64,000 bases of DNA from Adiantum capillus-veneris. Lineage: Eukaryota > Streptophyta > Polypodiopsida > Polypodiales > Pteridaceae. The stretch is from assembly GCA_014529385.2 (NCBI GenBank), contig CM043959.1, positions 60,772,253 to 60,836,252 of the forward strand. Reading direction: 5' to 3'. The stretch's first letter is position 1. The number at the start of each line of letters is the position of its first letter. The notes beneath the pieces were generated by a model that saw only the letters and a list, made by a program, of their open reading frames with translations, was not told the origin of the DNA and did not search any database. A program made the position numbers and the translations under genes. Below, in pieces: positions 22,801-34,045 of this stretch.

Positions 22801-22806
22801 GTATCA

Positions 22807-23380
22807 AGTTCCACCACTTGTCCAAACTAGAGTTCATTGGAGCATAGATAGAAGCATTATTGAAAACTTATCCAAGCTACACTCTATTGAAACATGCAAA
22901 GAAGCAAGGCCAACCAATTGTTCAAGCTAAGCACGGAAAATTGATAGAGGGTGGTAAGCCTTTGTTATATTATAGCATGGAAGGTATTTTATCTCACCAT
23001 TTGTTATAGCATTGGGGGTCTTATTTCAAGATGCACCACTAGTCCAAACTAGAGGCTCCTTTCAAATGTGGACATAAGGAGCTCTATTATCAAGTTCCAC
23101 CACTTGTCCAAGCTAGAGTTCATTGGAGCATAGATAGAAGAAATATTGAAAACTTATCAAAGCTACACCTCTATTGAAACATACAAATAAGCAAGGTCAA
23201 ACACTTGTCCAAGATAAGCACGAAAAATTGATAGAGGGTCCTAAGCCTATGTTATCTTATAGTTTGGAAGGTATTTTCTCTCACCAGTTGCTATAGCATT
23301 GGGGGTTTGGTTTCAAGGTCCACCACTTGTACAAACTAGAGACTCCGGTCAAAGTGTGGATAGAAGGAATGTTCACATTG
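22807..23380. repeat. Tandem duplication with ~286-bp unit
   Basis: Units begin with CAAGTTCCACCACTTGTCCA at 22807 and 23093. They are collinear for about 280 bp, including GAGTTCATTGGAGCATAGAT and a TATAGCATTGGGGG block near each end. Divergence is visible, so it is old. Non-coding. Confidence 0.85.
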
Positions 23381-23489
23381 AAATTGTTCTTTGTCTCAAA
23401 ATGGATAGCTAAGAATTATTCCTAGGTATTTCCTTAGTCCTCCGATCCAACACTACTTTTCTGTCATTCTCTTTGTCTAGCAAGGTGAA

Positions 23490-23960
23490 TACCGTGCTTT
23501 TTGAGCCCTACTTGGCTCCTATTGCAAGAAGACATGGCATGCCCCCCAAGCCTATAGCATAGGCATTATCACATGATTTCATCACAAAAAAGTCAATGAC
23601 GCAGTCAATACCCATGAACTTTACGTTCATATCTTGAGCTAAGCCCAAACACCTCACCTTGGCATGGTTAGCCATTTTCATTTACACATTGGATTTGAAC
23701 ACTATTTTAACCCTTTCTATCCCTCCTAATAGCCTTTGTCATAACACATATTTGGGCTCCACCATCAAGGTATGTGCATATTCTTTTCAATAAGAGCATC
23801 AATGAGAGGAAGAACATCCATTGAATTTTGAACACTTATTAAGGCCATATTATGCATAGCATTCATGTCTCCTTTGACCCATGGAAGCCTCATTAGGAAA
23901 AGTTTGGACTCAAATTTGGGCCTTGTAAGAAATTCCATGTCATTGTAGAGAGAGATAAAT
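23490..23960 (-). pseudogene. Decayed gypsy protease (G3-like)
   Basis: In shifting minus-strand frames the sequence reads LDGGAQICVM, with the catalytic Asp at 23766-23764. It is followed by ANHAKVRCLGL and a weak FFVM...YAIGLGG block. These match in order the G3 protease at 45987 (VDGGAQICVI, ANHQKVKCLGV, ILGRPWL). It is the remains of a minus-strand gypsy pol. Flanking gag or RT is not recognisable. Confidence 0.7.
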
Positions 23961-25720
23961 GGAAATTCATTTTCTCTTTCTTCATACGTTAAAAAAAATG
24001 AATATCTTTTTCATTACAAGGTATGTTTACTAAAAAATTAAAAAAGTAATCTAATCATGATAACACTTAACTGTTTGCGGTCGATAAGAATTCAATGCCG
24101 ATCTTTTACATTTTTGAAAACTAAACTCTACTTTCTCAACTCATTCTCCCCCCATTCCCCCCATGCATGCTCTCGCACACAAATATTGACATTTCTTTCC
24201 TCCATTGCCTCACATCCTTCTGTATACAGATTTGATTAGTCATGTCTAATTCCACTCTTATAACTTCTTCACAAAGGACTTCTACGTGGAATTGTAGAGA
24301 TAAATATCATATGCACATAGTGCTCTCATGAGAGAATCAGCCCCTTTGCAAGAAAAATGTACATAACACATTTCATAAGCTTTGAAGGAGAACTTCAAAT
24401 CACATGGCATGAAAAATGTGGACCTTCAATTGGATGGCAGAATCTATCCCAAGCATCCCATCACAAACTCCACTCCACCTTTCAAGGATATAACTTCCTT
24501 GGTGAACTATGTTGGAGATAGACCCAATGGCTTGTATGGATACACCAAGCAATTGGCCACAAGAAATGATGTTCTACAATGAGAGAGAGACATTGCATGC
24601 AAGGAAAATGTGTGCTTACACCAGAACATTGTGCAATGTGTTCAACAAGTTAAAGGTAGCAAGGAGACCACGAAGGAGATTACTCAAAATCTAAGAGAAA
24701 AAAAATAGTGCTAGGTCTTTGCCAAAGAGAAATAAGACTATGGGACATCAAGGACTTGAAGGTTGTATTAGGAGGAATCAAGGAAAGAGTGCAAGCCATC
24801 AAGGAAGTAAATCTATGCATCTATCCAAGTTTATATTCCTAAAATCTTAGACATATCTCATATGTTTGATATGCATGACCATATTTTTGCTTCACCCCGA
24901 CAAGGAAGTGGAGTGCAACAAAAAAACTTCCTTGGCACCTAATGGCCTCATACTAAATCTAAAAATGTCATTGGCCTCTTGGATGGCAAGCGTGATGGTA
25001 AGATCATTGCCAAGTATCTTGACAGTATTTTAAAAGAGAACCAATTCCATGCATGGGATGTTCAGTCAATTGTAGATGAAATTGGCATATCCAATAATGG
25101 ATACAATGCAATTTACAAGTATGTAGTGTCATTTACAGTTTTTTTAAAATTAAGAAAGGGTTTATCATCCTAACTCCTTGTACTCAAATCTGTGTAGACA
25201 CATCTTACAAATATTCATATCAAGAACACCTTACTTCCAAACCCTTCTCTAATAAAAAAACAAGACAGGAAGTTAATGAGGAGGTTCTTCAAACTCTAGG
25301 TAGTCCTTTTCACATTGATTTGACATACAAATATCTAAAAGGGAAGAAATAGTACATGACAAGTATAACAATATTTTTCATGATTGATCACTTTGCAAAC
25401 ATACATTGTGCAGTTGTTCTCAATGTTACTCCCGAAGAGTGCACCAATGTCCTAAAGTTTGTCATCAATCTATATGTCCTAAAGTTTGTCATCAATCTAG
25501 ATGAGTGCAAGCTTGTAAAGGAGATGAAGATTGAGCAAGTCACAATCACACTCATGAACAAATCTCTTGATGTAAGCATTGGACCAAATGATCCCATAAC
25601 CTTTAGTGTGAAATCTAAGAACAACATTTTCCTTCTTGCAAACTTCAAGGTGAGTTAACATTATGTTGAAGCTCAATTAACATTACATTTTACTTGTATG
25701 CTTCAAAATGTGAATTCCAA
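23961..25720. other. Unrecognised decayed sequence
   Basis: Two + strand stretches look protein-like but match no family I know: 24382-24694 (RIYPKHPITNSTPPFKD, then a frame-shifted KENVCLHQNIVQ) and 24979-25173 (AWDVQSIVDEIGISNNGY). 25356-25658 is open for 100 codons and contains a small direct repeat (GTCCTAAAGTTTGTCATCAA at about 25450 and 25476). They could be remains of a DNA transposon or captured gene. Confidence 0.3.
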
Positions 25721-27150
25721 AAAGCTTAAAGTTATCTTTCCATGTGCCAAATGAGAACTTTGACATATTGAATTGGGTTTTCCATCAACCTAGTATCCCG
25801 AAATAATAAGCAAACAAAGAATTGGAAAGAAGCTAGATGCGGAGGGCATGGGCTCCTACACAATGGAATGGCACATGGCGGGAGACCTAAGACCTTGAAA
25901 TGCATGTACAATGCTTCCAAAGGAGCAACAAGAAAAAGACCATGCTTATATTGCATGGGAGGGGTTCACATCCTAGACAAACCATATTGAAGAAGAGCAC
26001 TGGAAAGGCATCTATACGACGCCAACTTTTGACCCATTTTGGATATCCCACTTTCCAAAGTGCACATATGAACAATGCATGCACATTTTAGGATAATAGA
26101 AAAACTAATGTTTCTCCACATCTATTTTCCTTGGACTACTTGACCTCTCCATGCAAAGCAAAGGGCAATCTCAACTTTGGAGAGAGTCTTCTCAGATATG
26201 GGTTTGCACGGAGGACATGTTAAGATAGAGCATGACGAAAAGAGGTCTAAGAATGGTAGGGATGTTCCAAAGAATTTCTCTATTGGTGGTGTGAAAGCCC
26301 AAATCTTCCAATCAATGCCTAGAATTGGAAGACAATGCAAAATCCATAGTGCAAAAAAAAGACAAGCATTGAGATACAACATGTGAAAAAATTTGCACAA
26401 TGTTGTAGTTGATCATGGAGAGAATGGTGCAGCAAGGACTCGCAAAGTGAAGGTATGGAAAACCTTGGATACAATATTTAAGTTTTATGAATTGAACTCA
26501 TGGATTATAGCCAACTATGCAAATTTTCATGGAGAAATGTCACAAGACATGCATAAGTGCGTGGACAAATTAGCATATCACTAACAACATGGTAATGTAA
26601 TTGGTTTGATGATATGCTAATCTTTTGAATTGCAAACATGTATCCTTATAATGTGTGTGCTTTGTATCTAAGCAAAATATTATTTGTAATCACATGCCTT
26701 GTTTTGTATGGGAATAGCGACAGCTTGGTTATTTGGTCTACATAAGGCATGGAGAAAACCCACTACCAATATCTTAGAGGAGCTACATCAATGGACGTAT
26801 CAAAAACTAATGCACAGGTCACATTGCAAGGAACAATTTAAAGACAATCACAGATTGTCTATGCATTGAGATTAGCTAGAAAATAATGAGGGAGGGAAAT
26901 ATGTGAGTTATCCTTTGCGACAAGATGACATGCAGATTGGTGGCTACAGAAACAATGCGACGGAAGGGTTTGGATTACAACGTTGCAAGTTGTGCCATAA
27001 CTCTATACACAAACCTTAATGTATCTAGAAGACTTTATGTAATTTCAACTTTCCATAATGTGAATGATGGTTGCAACAAAATAAAATACTTTGCAAGGCT
27101 TTGGTACAAAATCAATCTACCTTTGATGCATAAAATAAACATTTAGACTT
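25721..27150 (+). pseudogene. Decayed coding relic, unknown family
   Basis: Plus-strand fragments with protein-like composition succeed one another: 26177-26386, 26393-26584 (KVWKTLDTIFKFYELNSW), a frame near 26740-26860 (AWRKPTTNILEELHQW), and a Cys-containing end near 26970 (GLQRCKLCHNSIH). The succession suggests one old gene broken by stops, perhaps a transposase with a Cys-rich C-terminus as in some DNA transposons. I cannot assign it. Confidence 0.3.
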
Positions 27151-28970
27151 TTTTTAGTTCTCAAAAAATGATACAAAATACTCTAGCCTTGTGTCCTTGT
27201 CCAAAGGGCCCTCCTCCTTGTGCCTTGGTCTTTTGAGCAATGTGTTTCATCATCAACATATGTCATGAGCACGTTGAGGTCGAGTAATCTGGTCTCTTCA
27301 TTTCCTCACACTGTGGGGCCTCTTTTATAAGTTGAAGGATTGGCTGCTTATGTTCGAGTAGATCAATTTTTTTGTATTGTGCTAATTGGCATGGGTCTGT
27401 GATTCCACACAAGCTAGACCATACATAGCATGTGTCAAAAAGTAGCGATTGTGCAATTCATAGATGCTAAGCCCAACACCAAACATTGAAATTGTTGCTT
27501 GCTTCTCTAGTAGTATGACCTTGTCTACATTCCATCCGATAGTCATGCCTTCTAAATATCTTGAGCATGTATTCAATACAAAAAGAGGAAATTCATCCTT
27601 GTCCTTAAAGAAGTAGGAATGAAAGAAAAGGATTTGGGACTCTCAAATTCTCCAAGTACTATCCAAGGGAGGAATAATTTCCCAAATCTCCCTTGCCTCA
27701 TCCACGGGGATGAGGAATGAACTTATCATCATAGATTATGAGCTATAAAAAATTAAATTCAAGTGTTGATACATACACATGAGACTCTTCATCTATGCAC
27801 TACCAACATGAAGAAATTTTTTTATTTATATAGAAGTATACCTTCTGATTTTCATCTTCTTTAATTCATGCAATGTTCCATAAGTTAAGTGTGCTCCCAA
27901 TTGTAGAGGATGACAACAATGCAAATGTCATTGATGGATCAGTTCTCCCCAACTCTGTGATTCCAAGGCTTTATTGTATTGCCTTGAACTCTGACTCTGT
28001 TGGGAGCGTTGTGGCACATGCGGCTACATCCTTGTAAACCATTGCTAGTGTCTTTGGTGGTTTAACAAACTCTCCTACTATTACATGAGCATCCATGGCA
28101 AAGTACTTTTCATTGGCAGGGTCAATTATATTGCCATCCTCTTGTAGATTCTAATCAACTATAGCAAGGCAATAGTCCTCTCTCAAGTCAAATAGTTCCA
28201 TGATGTCACTAAGCATTACATAGTGATGATCACCGATGGGGATGGTAGGGAGCACATTTGTTGGCAAAGCTTCCTCTAGAAGATGAACACCTTTTAATAC
28301 ACGTAAACAACCACTTGGTGGCTACACAACTCATCAATGACTGGAGATTGACTACTCTCTGCCTCCTCCTTTATGTCCCAATGGTCATCTAGTATGACAT
28401 TCAAAAACAGTATGAACCAAGCACACTATTCTACCACAAAATACTTTAGTTTATGTACATGACATTTCATGTCACTCTTATACAAATGTAATGGGAGCTT
28501 GAGGCTACTCCTGTAAAAAACATCTTTCTTAGAACACTCAAAACTTATGTACTTTATATGGACATATCAAGAATCCTCGAGCTCAAATATGCCACTAACC
28601 ATCTATTGCTCGTATGTCTAATAAAACTCTGCAAGGAAATGTCTTGCAAAAGTCAGGCACCCTTGTAATGAGAATCTAGGGTTAAAAATTGGCTTGATTT
28701 AGTACTCCCGCCTGCTGAAGGAAAATTTAGTAGAGAAATTGGAAGAGCTTGTCTTTAGGTGCCTCCCTAAAGCAAGGCAGCTCCTTCTCTACCTCGATCT
28801 CGATGGAAGGAAGAAATTTTGTGAAAGGAAGGAAGAAAATTTGCAAAGGTAAGGGTGGGAGTAAAAAGGCTCTGGCTAGGACCAAGGAGTACAAAGAGGG
28901 GAAAGAAGAATCTTTATTTTTAGAAATTCCATGATGTCATTTCAATTGTCTTAATGATTACATTAATATC
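27151..28970 (-). other. Unrecognised sequence with minus-strand coding traces
   Basis: Minus-strand fragments, for example 27576-27382 (TIGWNVDKVILLEKQA) and stretches near 28250-27650 (KPPKTLAMVYKDVAA, PVDEAREIWEIIPP), look like an old protein-coding sequence full of stops. The family is not recognised. Confidence 0.3.
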
Positions 28971-30450
28971 GGTGCATTGAAGGTGGTACATAGCCTAAGG
29001 CAAGCTCAACCACACCATGTTGGACGGATACTCCGCGACAGACGTCAGCACAACGAGAACTCACATAACATATAATGTCAGCTAAGGACGAAGCTCGACC
29101 CGCAGGCGTGTGGAAGCAAGCATAAGGTGTCAAACCTACACTCGACCGACTCCTAACTAATTCCTATAGAGGTCTCTACCAATTGTCTAAGTCACAACCT
29201 TCAAGAGTGCATAAGAGGAAACTTCCTACAACGCTCTATAGAGCCGAACACCCATCAAAAAATCTCGAAACACCATAGAACTTGAAGGAGACCCTACTAA
29301 TACCAATAGGTCGCTCTTCCTAAGGTCTATGAACCAAAACCCCAACCCAAAACACATGGTGCAAAATCACGTAGGATGTCTAGCCGAAATTTGCAGGTCT
29401 TTGTTTTCGAAATCTAAAGTGCCTAATGTGTAGTTCTACTCAATGTGAATGCGTGGATATGCTGCAATGAAAAATCGAACAATGTATGCTCACCAAATCA
29501 CCAGATGAATCTCGTAGAAGGGGCTCGCAAAACCGGACCATATGCGCGCAATGTAGGTATCGGCGTGTAGCTCTAGTCGGGGGCAACACACTGCACTTCT
29601 CCGCACTCGATTCCGACCACCAGTGCACACGTAGCATCAAGATGAAGCTCACACTCTCTCTCGTACACAGTACGCTCACTCAGGGACTTCAAAACTTGTT
29701 TTTAAAATGACAAAAGGTTTTTCATTAAGGTCAAAAAGTGGTATATATACCTTACAATTCTCAAACCCTAAAGTTCCAAATCAACCAACTACTCCATCTA
29801 ACTATCAAAACTGGGATACAATCTGGAAACTTCTGTAAGTCCCAATATTTACAAGGTGAAAAATCAGGTTTTCTCAATAAATGAATAATTACAAAAATAA
29901 TAATCTTCCGAGTATTTAGTTGCCGTGGGGTGTGTCCAGCTTCTAACATACCATGACACACAAGTATCGTAGTTATATAAAGCACCTTGAGTGCACAATC
30001 TTGGACTCACCCACATCTACACATCATGACACACAAGTATCGTAGTTATATAGAGCACCTTGAGTGCACAATCTTGGACTCACCCACATCTACACATCAC
30101 AAGTATGGAAGATAAGAAGAGGGGAAAATCAAAGCTCTCCCAGAAGATGATGGCGGACATGAAGGAGATTGAGAAGTGCTAGCCAAGGCAAAAGCACTTC
30201 AAAAGAAGCTGAAGAAGAAAAACCAAACCAGAAGGCAAAGAGTTTTGGAGACAACAATGCAAACAAAATACCACCAACGATAAAGGAAGAGGGAGAAAAG
30301 TACAAAGGGATAAACAAGATAGTGCATTGTTTACCTCTTGGACTTGTCTACTGGAGGATTCTGGATTTTTCTTTGAAATTACATAATTGTCATACTATCT
30401 TGTTCCCATACCTATGCCTCTGTGTTTCATTTTTTATGCTTGATGATGAT
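28971..30450. other. Unassigned sequence with one palindrome half-site
   Basis: No convincing coding sequence. 29368-29381 reads CACGTAGGATGTCT, the right half of the G1-family palindrome, hinting at an old fragment of that family. 30119-30330 is Lys/Glu-rich and may be a gag-tail relic. A 73-bp tandem duplication lies at 29952-30097. Confidence 0.4.
29952..30097. repeat. 73-bp tandem duplication
   Basis: Two nearly identical units start CATGACACACAAGTATCGTA at 29952 and 30025 and differ at a TATAAAGC/TATAGAGC position. Recent local duplication, non-coding. Confidence 0.95.
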
Positions 30451-30868
30451 TGTTGGAATTACGGTTGCAGAAAAACACACACAGCTTGGAGAAGATGAAG
30501 GAAGCTCAAGGCACACAACAAAGAGTGTATTACTTAGTGTGCAATGGAAAGATAGCCCTAGAATGATGGGCGTATATACAATGCATGGGGGAAAAACCTT
30601 GTAAAGAGGAAAAAAATGCCCCGGCGGTCCTAGTATGTTCACACACATCATTACCACGTGTATATGGTAACAAATCCCCCCTAGAGTGATGCGGTGAACG
30701 AGAGTTGGCACATGAATAAAGCGAAGTTCCATGCCCTGAGGACATGATCAGTCCACAAAGGGGAGTAAGCCCAAAGCTTTGCGGAAAGCTTAGATCTTCT
30801 CAAGAGACAATGCCTTTGTAAAAGGTCTGCAAGGTTGTCCTGTGTTGGCACATAAGCCAACAAAACCC
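30451..30868 (-). mobile_element. Truncated 3' end of a C1-family copia element
   Basis: On the minus strand this reads the end of copia RNase H (AYVPTQDNLADLLQRHC, from about 30863), the polypurine tract (complement of TCCCCCCTAG at 30675-30684) and an LTR. The LTR occupies 30451-30672 and, read on the minus strand, starts TGTTACCATATACACGTGG and ends CCAACA. It is collinear with the C1 LTR. Everything upstream of the RNase H tail is missing and joined directly to gypsy gag sequence (G6). Confidence 0.88.
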
Positions 30869-31050
30869 TGCTTTTATTGGTTACAATTTTGACATTGCAC
30901 TTTTAGCACTTTTAGTCCCTCAAGAGATAACCATACTTCAAGCTTGTATGAGGGCACCATGTGCACCATTTTTCCTTACCCTTCTGGGCAACAAATTTCT
31001 CCTTAGTTGCCATGCCCACTTCCCATACAAGTAAAACATAACTTTTTTTC
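30869..31050 (-). pseudogene. G6 gag, distal fragment
   Basis: The minus strand continues the G6 gag after the C1 insertion. A WCTWC cysteine pair near 30960 suggests a zinc-knuckle remnant. The 5 bases TTTTC at 31046-31050 are the C1 target duplication. Confidence 0.5.
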
Positions 31051-31275
31051 TGCTACCATATACATGTGGTAGTGATGTGTGTGAACACACTCAGACCGTT
31101 GGGGCATTTTTTTCCTCTTTAGGAGGTTTTCCCCCGAGCATTGTATATATACCCATCACTCTAGGGCTATCTATCTTTCCATAGCACACTAAGAAACACA
31201 CTCTCTTTTGTGTGCCTTGAGCTTTCTTCGTCTTCTCCAAGCTATGTGCGTTTCTAAGCAACCCTAATTCTGACA
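31051..31275 (+). repeat. C1 5' LTR
   Basis: Starts TGCTACCATATACATG and ends TGACA. A TATA-like GTATATATAC near 31143 is followed by a pyrimidine-rich segment, consistent with a promoter. The start differs from the 3' LTR (TGTTACC) at one base. Confidence 0.93.
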
Positions 31276-31277
31276 AC

Positions 31278-31289
31278 TGGTATCAGGGC
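31278..31289 (+). promoter_or_regulatory. C1 primer binding site
   Basis: TGGTATCAGGGC two bases after the LTR matches the initiator Met tRNA site with one change. Confidence 0.88.
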
Positions 31290-31523
31290 AGGTTGCATCC
31301 TCTTGAGCTTAGTTGCCAGCATCTCCAGCACACGCTTGCTCACTTTCATCGATTTCAGTGAGCTTTGGCGAGCGTTCACAGGTCCGTTTCCACTACAGTC
31401 AGTGTTGTTTTCTACATAACACGCGACTTACAATCTTCTACGGTTTGTGCTATATAGCACGTGTTGTTGTTGCTTTGTTTCTCCTCTTTTCAGGTAGTTT
31501 CCACATCAGGTGCAGCATTTACC

Positions 31524-32480
31524 ATGGCTGACAACAACACAAATGTGTTCAAGATGTATGCTGGTGAGGATAGGTTGGATGGGGACAATTACCCTATGTG
31601 GGCTTACATGATGCAACATGTTCTTGTGTCAAAAGGTGTCTGGAATATTGTGCAGGGCATTGATGTACATCCTAGTTTTGAGGATGCAGGCAATGTTGAG
31701 GATGTTGCAGCTAATGCTGCAAGAATTGCTGCTATTAGAATTGTTTTGCCTACGACAGAACAATCTCGTTGGGGTGTAAAGAATGCACAAGCTCATACAT
31801 TGATTGCATTGTCTTTGAAGCGCACCATTGTTCCTCACATTCGTTCAACAAAATCTGCAAAATAGGCTTGGGATATTTTGGTTGGTCTTCATGCAAGTCG
31901 CAATGAGGCTAAAATTGCTTTGTTGCGTAAAGAGCTGGAATCAAAGAGTATGCATGAGGAAGATGATATGGACACTTTCCTTGCTGGCGTCAAGGATATC
32001 AATGAGCAACTTATTTCTACAAGTGTAGTCATTTCAGACAATTCCCTTGTGCAGACTGTTCTTGATGCCTTACCAGATTCTTACCAGAATTTTGCTAGTA
32101 CTTGGAGACTTATGACCCAACTAAATCCTGAAGTTGTCAAGTTTGATGCATTATGAACATTGCTATTGCAAGAGTCTCTTTTATAAAAAAAAACAGGACT
32201 AGACAATGTGCAGTTGAACAGGATTTTATTGCTTCTCAAAGAAAGGGTGGTAACAGTCATGCAGCCACTTATTATGGTTCTGCTGCGAGTGACAAAACTT
32301 ATGTTCCCAATGCTTTTGCTGGCAGCACTTCATCTGGCAATTCTGGTGATAAGGGCAAAAAGAAGATGCGTTGCCATTATTGTAAAGCTAATGATCACTT
32401 GATCAAGCAGTGTCCTAAGTTGAAGGACAAAGAGGCTAAGAAGAAAGAGGGTGGTTCCGCTGCAAATGCTTGTTCCACTA
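31524..32480 (+). pseudogene. gag: C1 gag
   Basis: The start is the ATG at 31524 (MADNNTNVFKMYAGEDRLDG), about 235 bp after the PBS. The copia gag signature GDNYPMWAYMMQHVL is followed by a helical capsid region. Stops interrupt it at 31863 and 32154. After a frame change at a run of A near 32188 it continues to a perfect zinc knuckle CHYCKANDHLIKQC (CX2CX4HX4C) at 32372-32413. Gag forms the particle that packages element RNA. Confidence 0.88.
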
Positions 32481-34045
32481 CAAATGCAGCCATTGTTGAG
32501 TCTTCTGTAAAAGGAGACTGTGATGCTGATGTTGATACAGATTGGGCTTTTAGTCAAAGTGCACTTACAATCCTGTTTTCCATGATGCATGCTTGTCAGT
32601 TGCTGCAGATTCACATGTGTGGTATTTCGACAACGGTGCTACAAAGCACATTACCTCACATCGTGAATTGTTCACCTCTCTTGAGTCTTTCCCTCATGGG
32701 AATTCAGTCACTTGTGCCAACAATGCCTCTTATCCGGTTTAGGAGGTTGGAAAGATTGTGCTTACTGCTGCAAATGGTCGTTCTTTCACACTTGTTGATG
32801 CACTTTATGTATCTGGGATCAAGAAGAATCTTTTGTCCATATCCACACTTGCTAGACTTGGACTTGTAGTTAAATTTGAGGATGACAGATGTATAGTTCA
32901 TGATCTCAATTTTGGTGATGAAATTCTTGCATCTAGCCTTTTGTGCCGTGGGCTGTATAAGATCACTTTGTATGACAAATGTGGAAAAATTTTTGCAAAT
33001 GTAGTTTCAAATTCAAGGGCTATTTCAGATGCAAAACTTTGGCATGCACGTTTTGGGCATCAGAATTTTGCCAGTTTACTGTGTTTGCAGAAATCTGATA
33101 TGGTTGCTTCTTTGCCACCTCTTGAAGCACCTATTAAACATGTTTGTGAAGGTTGTATTTTGGGTAAAATGCAACATTCTAATTTTCCAAAGGATGGTTT
33201 AGTTAGGGCCACATGCAGATTGCAGCTTGTGCATAGTGATGTTTGTGGGCCCATGCAAACTCCGTCCTTGGGCAATTACCTATACTTCGTTACTTTCATT
33301 GACGATTACTCCAGGCATGCAAGGGTATTTCCTCTTAAAGCAAAGTCCGAAGTTTTTATGTGCTTAAAATTTATTTTTCTATGGTTGAAAATGTCTTGAA
33401 ATGTACTATGGGTACCCTCTGTTGCGATCGAGGGGGGGAGTATATGTCTCATGAATTTAATGCATTTATAGCTAGTCATGGGATAAAACACCAATGTATA
33501 GTTTCGTATACACCTCAGCAAAATGGCGTTGCTGAGAGGAAAAACAGGTCTCTTATAGAAATGTCAAGATGTATGGTCAAGAGTCAAGCTTTACCCTCTT
33601 CCTTTTGGCTCGAGGCTGTCATGTGTGCCACTTATGTACTCAACAGGTGTCCTACAAAAGTGTTGCAGTCTATGACTCCATATGAAGCATGGCATGATAG
33701 AAAGCCATCTATTAAGCACATGCGTGCTGTTTGGCTTATGGTTTAGTGCCACAAGTGCAACACAAAAAAATGGATGATAAGGCTGTCAAATGTATTTTTG
33801 TTGGTTATAGTGCTGAAAGCAAAGGTTACAGGTTGTATCATCCGCAAACAAAGCGTATTTTGGTTTCACGGGATGTAGTGTTTGTGGAAGATTCTATTCA
33901 GCCCTTGCTGTCATGTACTAGAGACAGTAATGTAAGCTCACGTGACATTTATGACACTTTGTTGCCTCTTTTCAGTGGTGGAAGTTTGAATGTAAATTCC
34001 AATGAGGCGAATGTACAGCCTATGAGGGTTTCCAAAATGTTATAG
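32481..34045 (+). pseudogene. pol: C1 protease and integrase
   Basis: The protease core reads WYFDNGATKHIT at about 32620, with D-N-G in place of the usual D-S-G, a one-base change likely to weaken catalysis. Integrase follows: the zinc domain from LWHARFGHQNF to CEGCILGK, the first acidic block LVHSDVCGPM, then after a frame change CDRGGEYMSHEF and PQQNGVAERKNRS. The frame changes near 33400 and 33735. 33731-34045 encodes the conserved region after the core (KCIFVGYSAESKGYRLY). Not functional. Confidence 0.9.
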
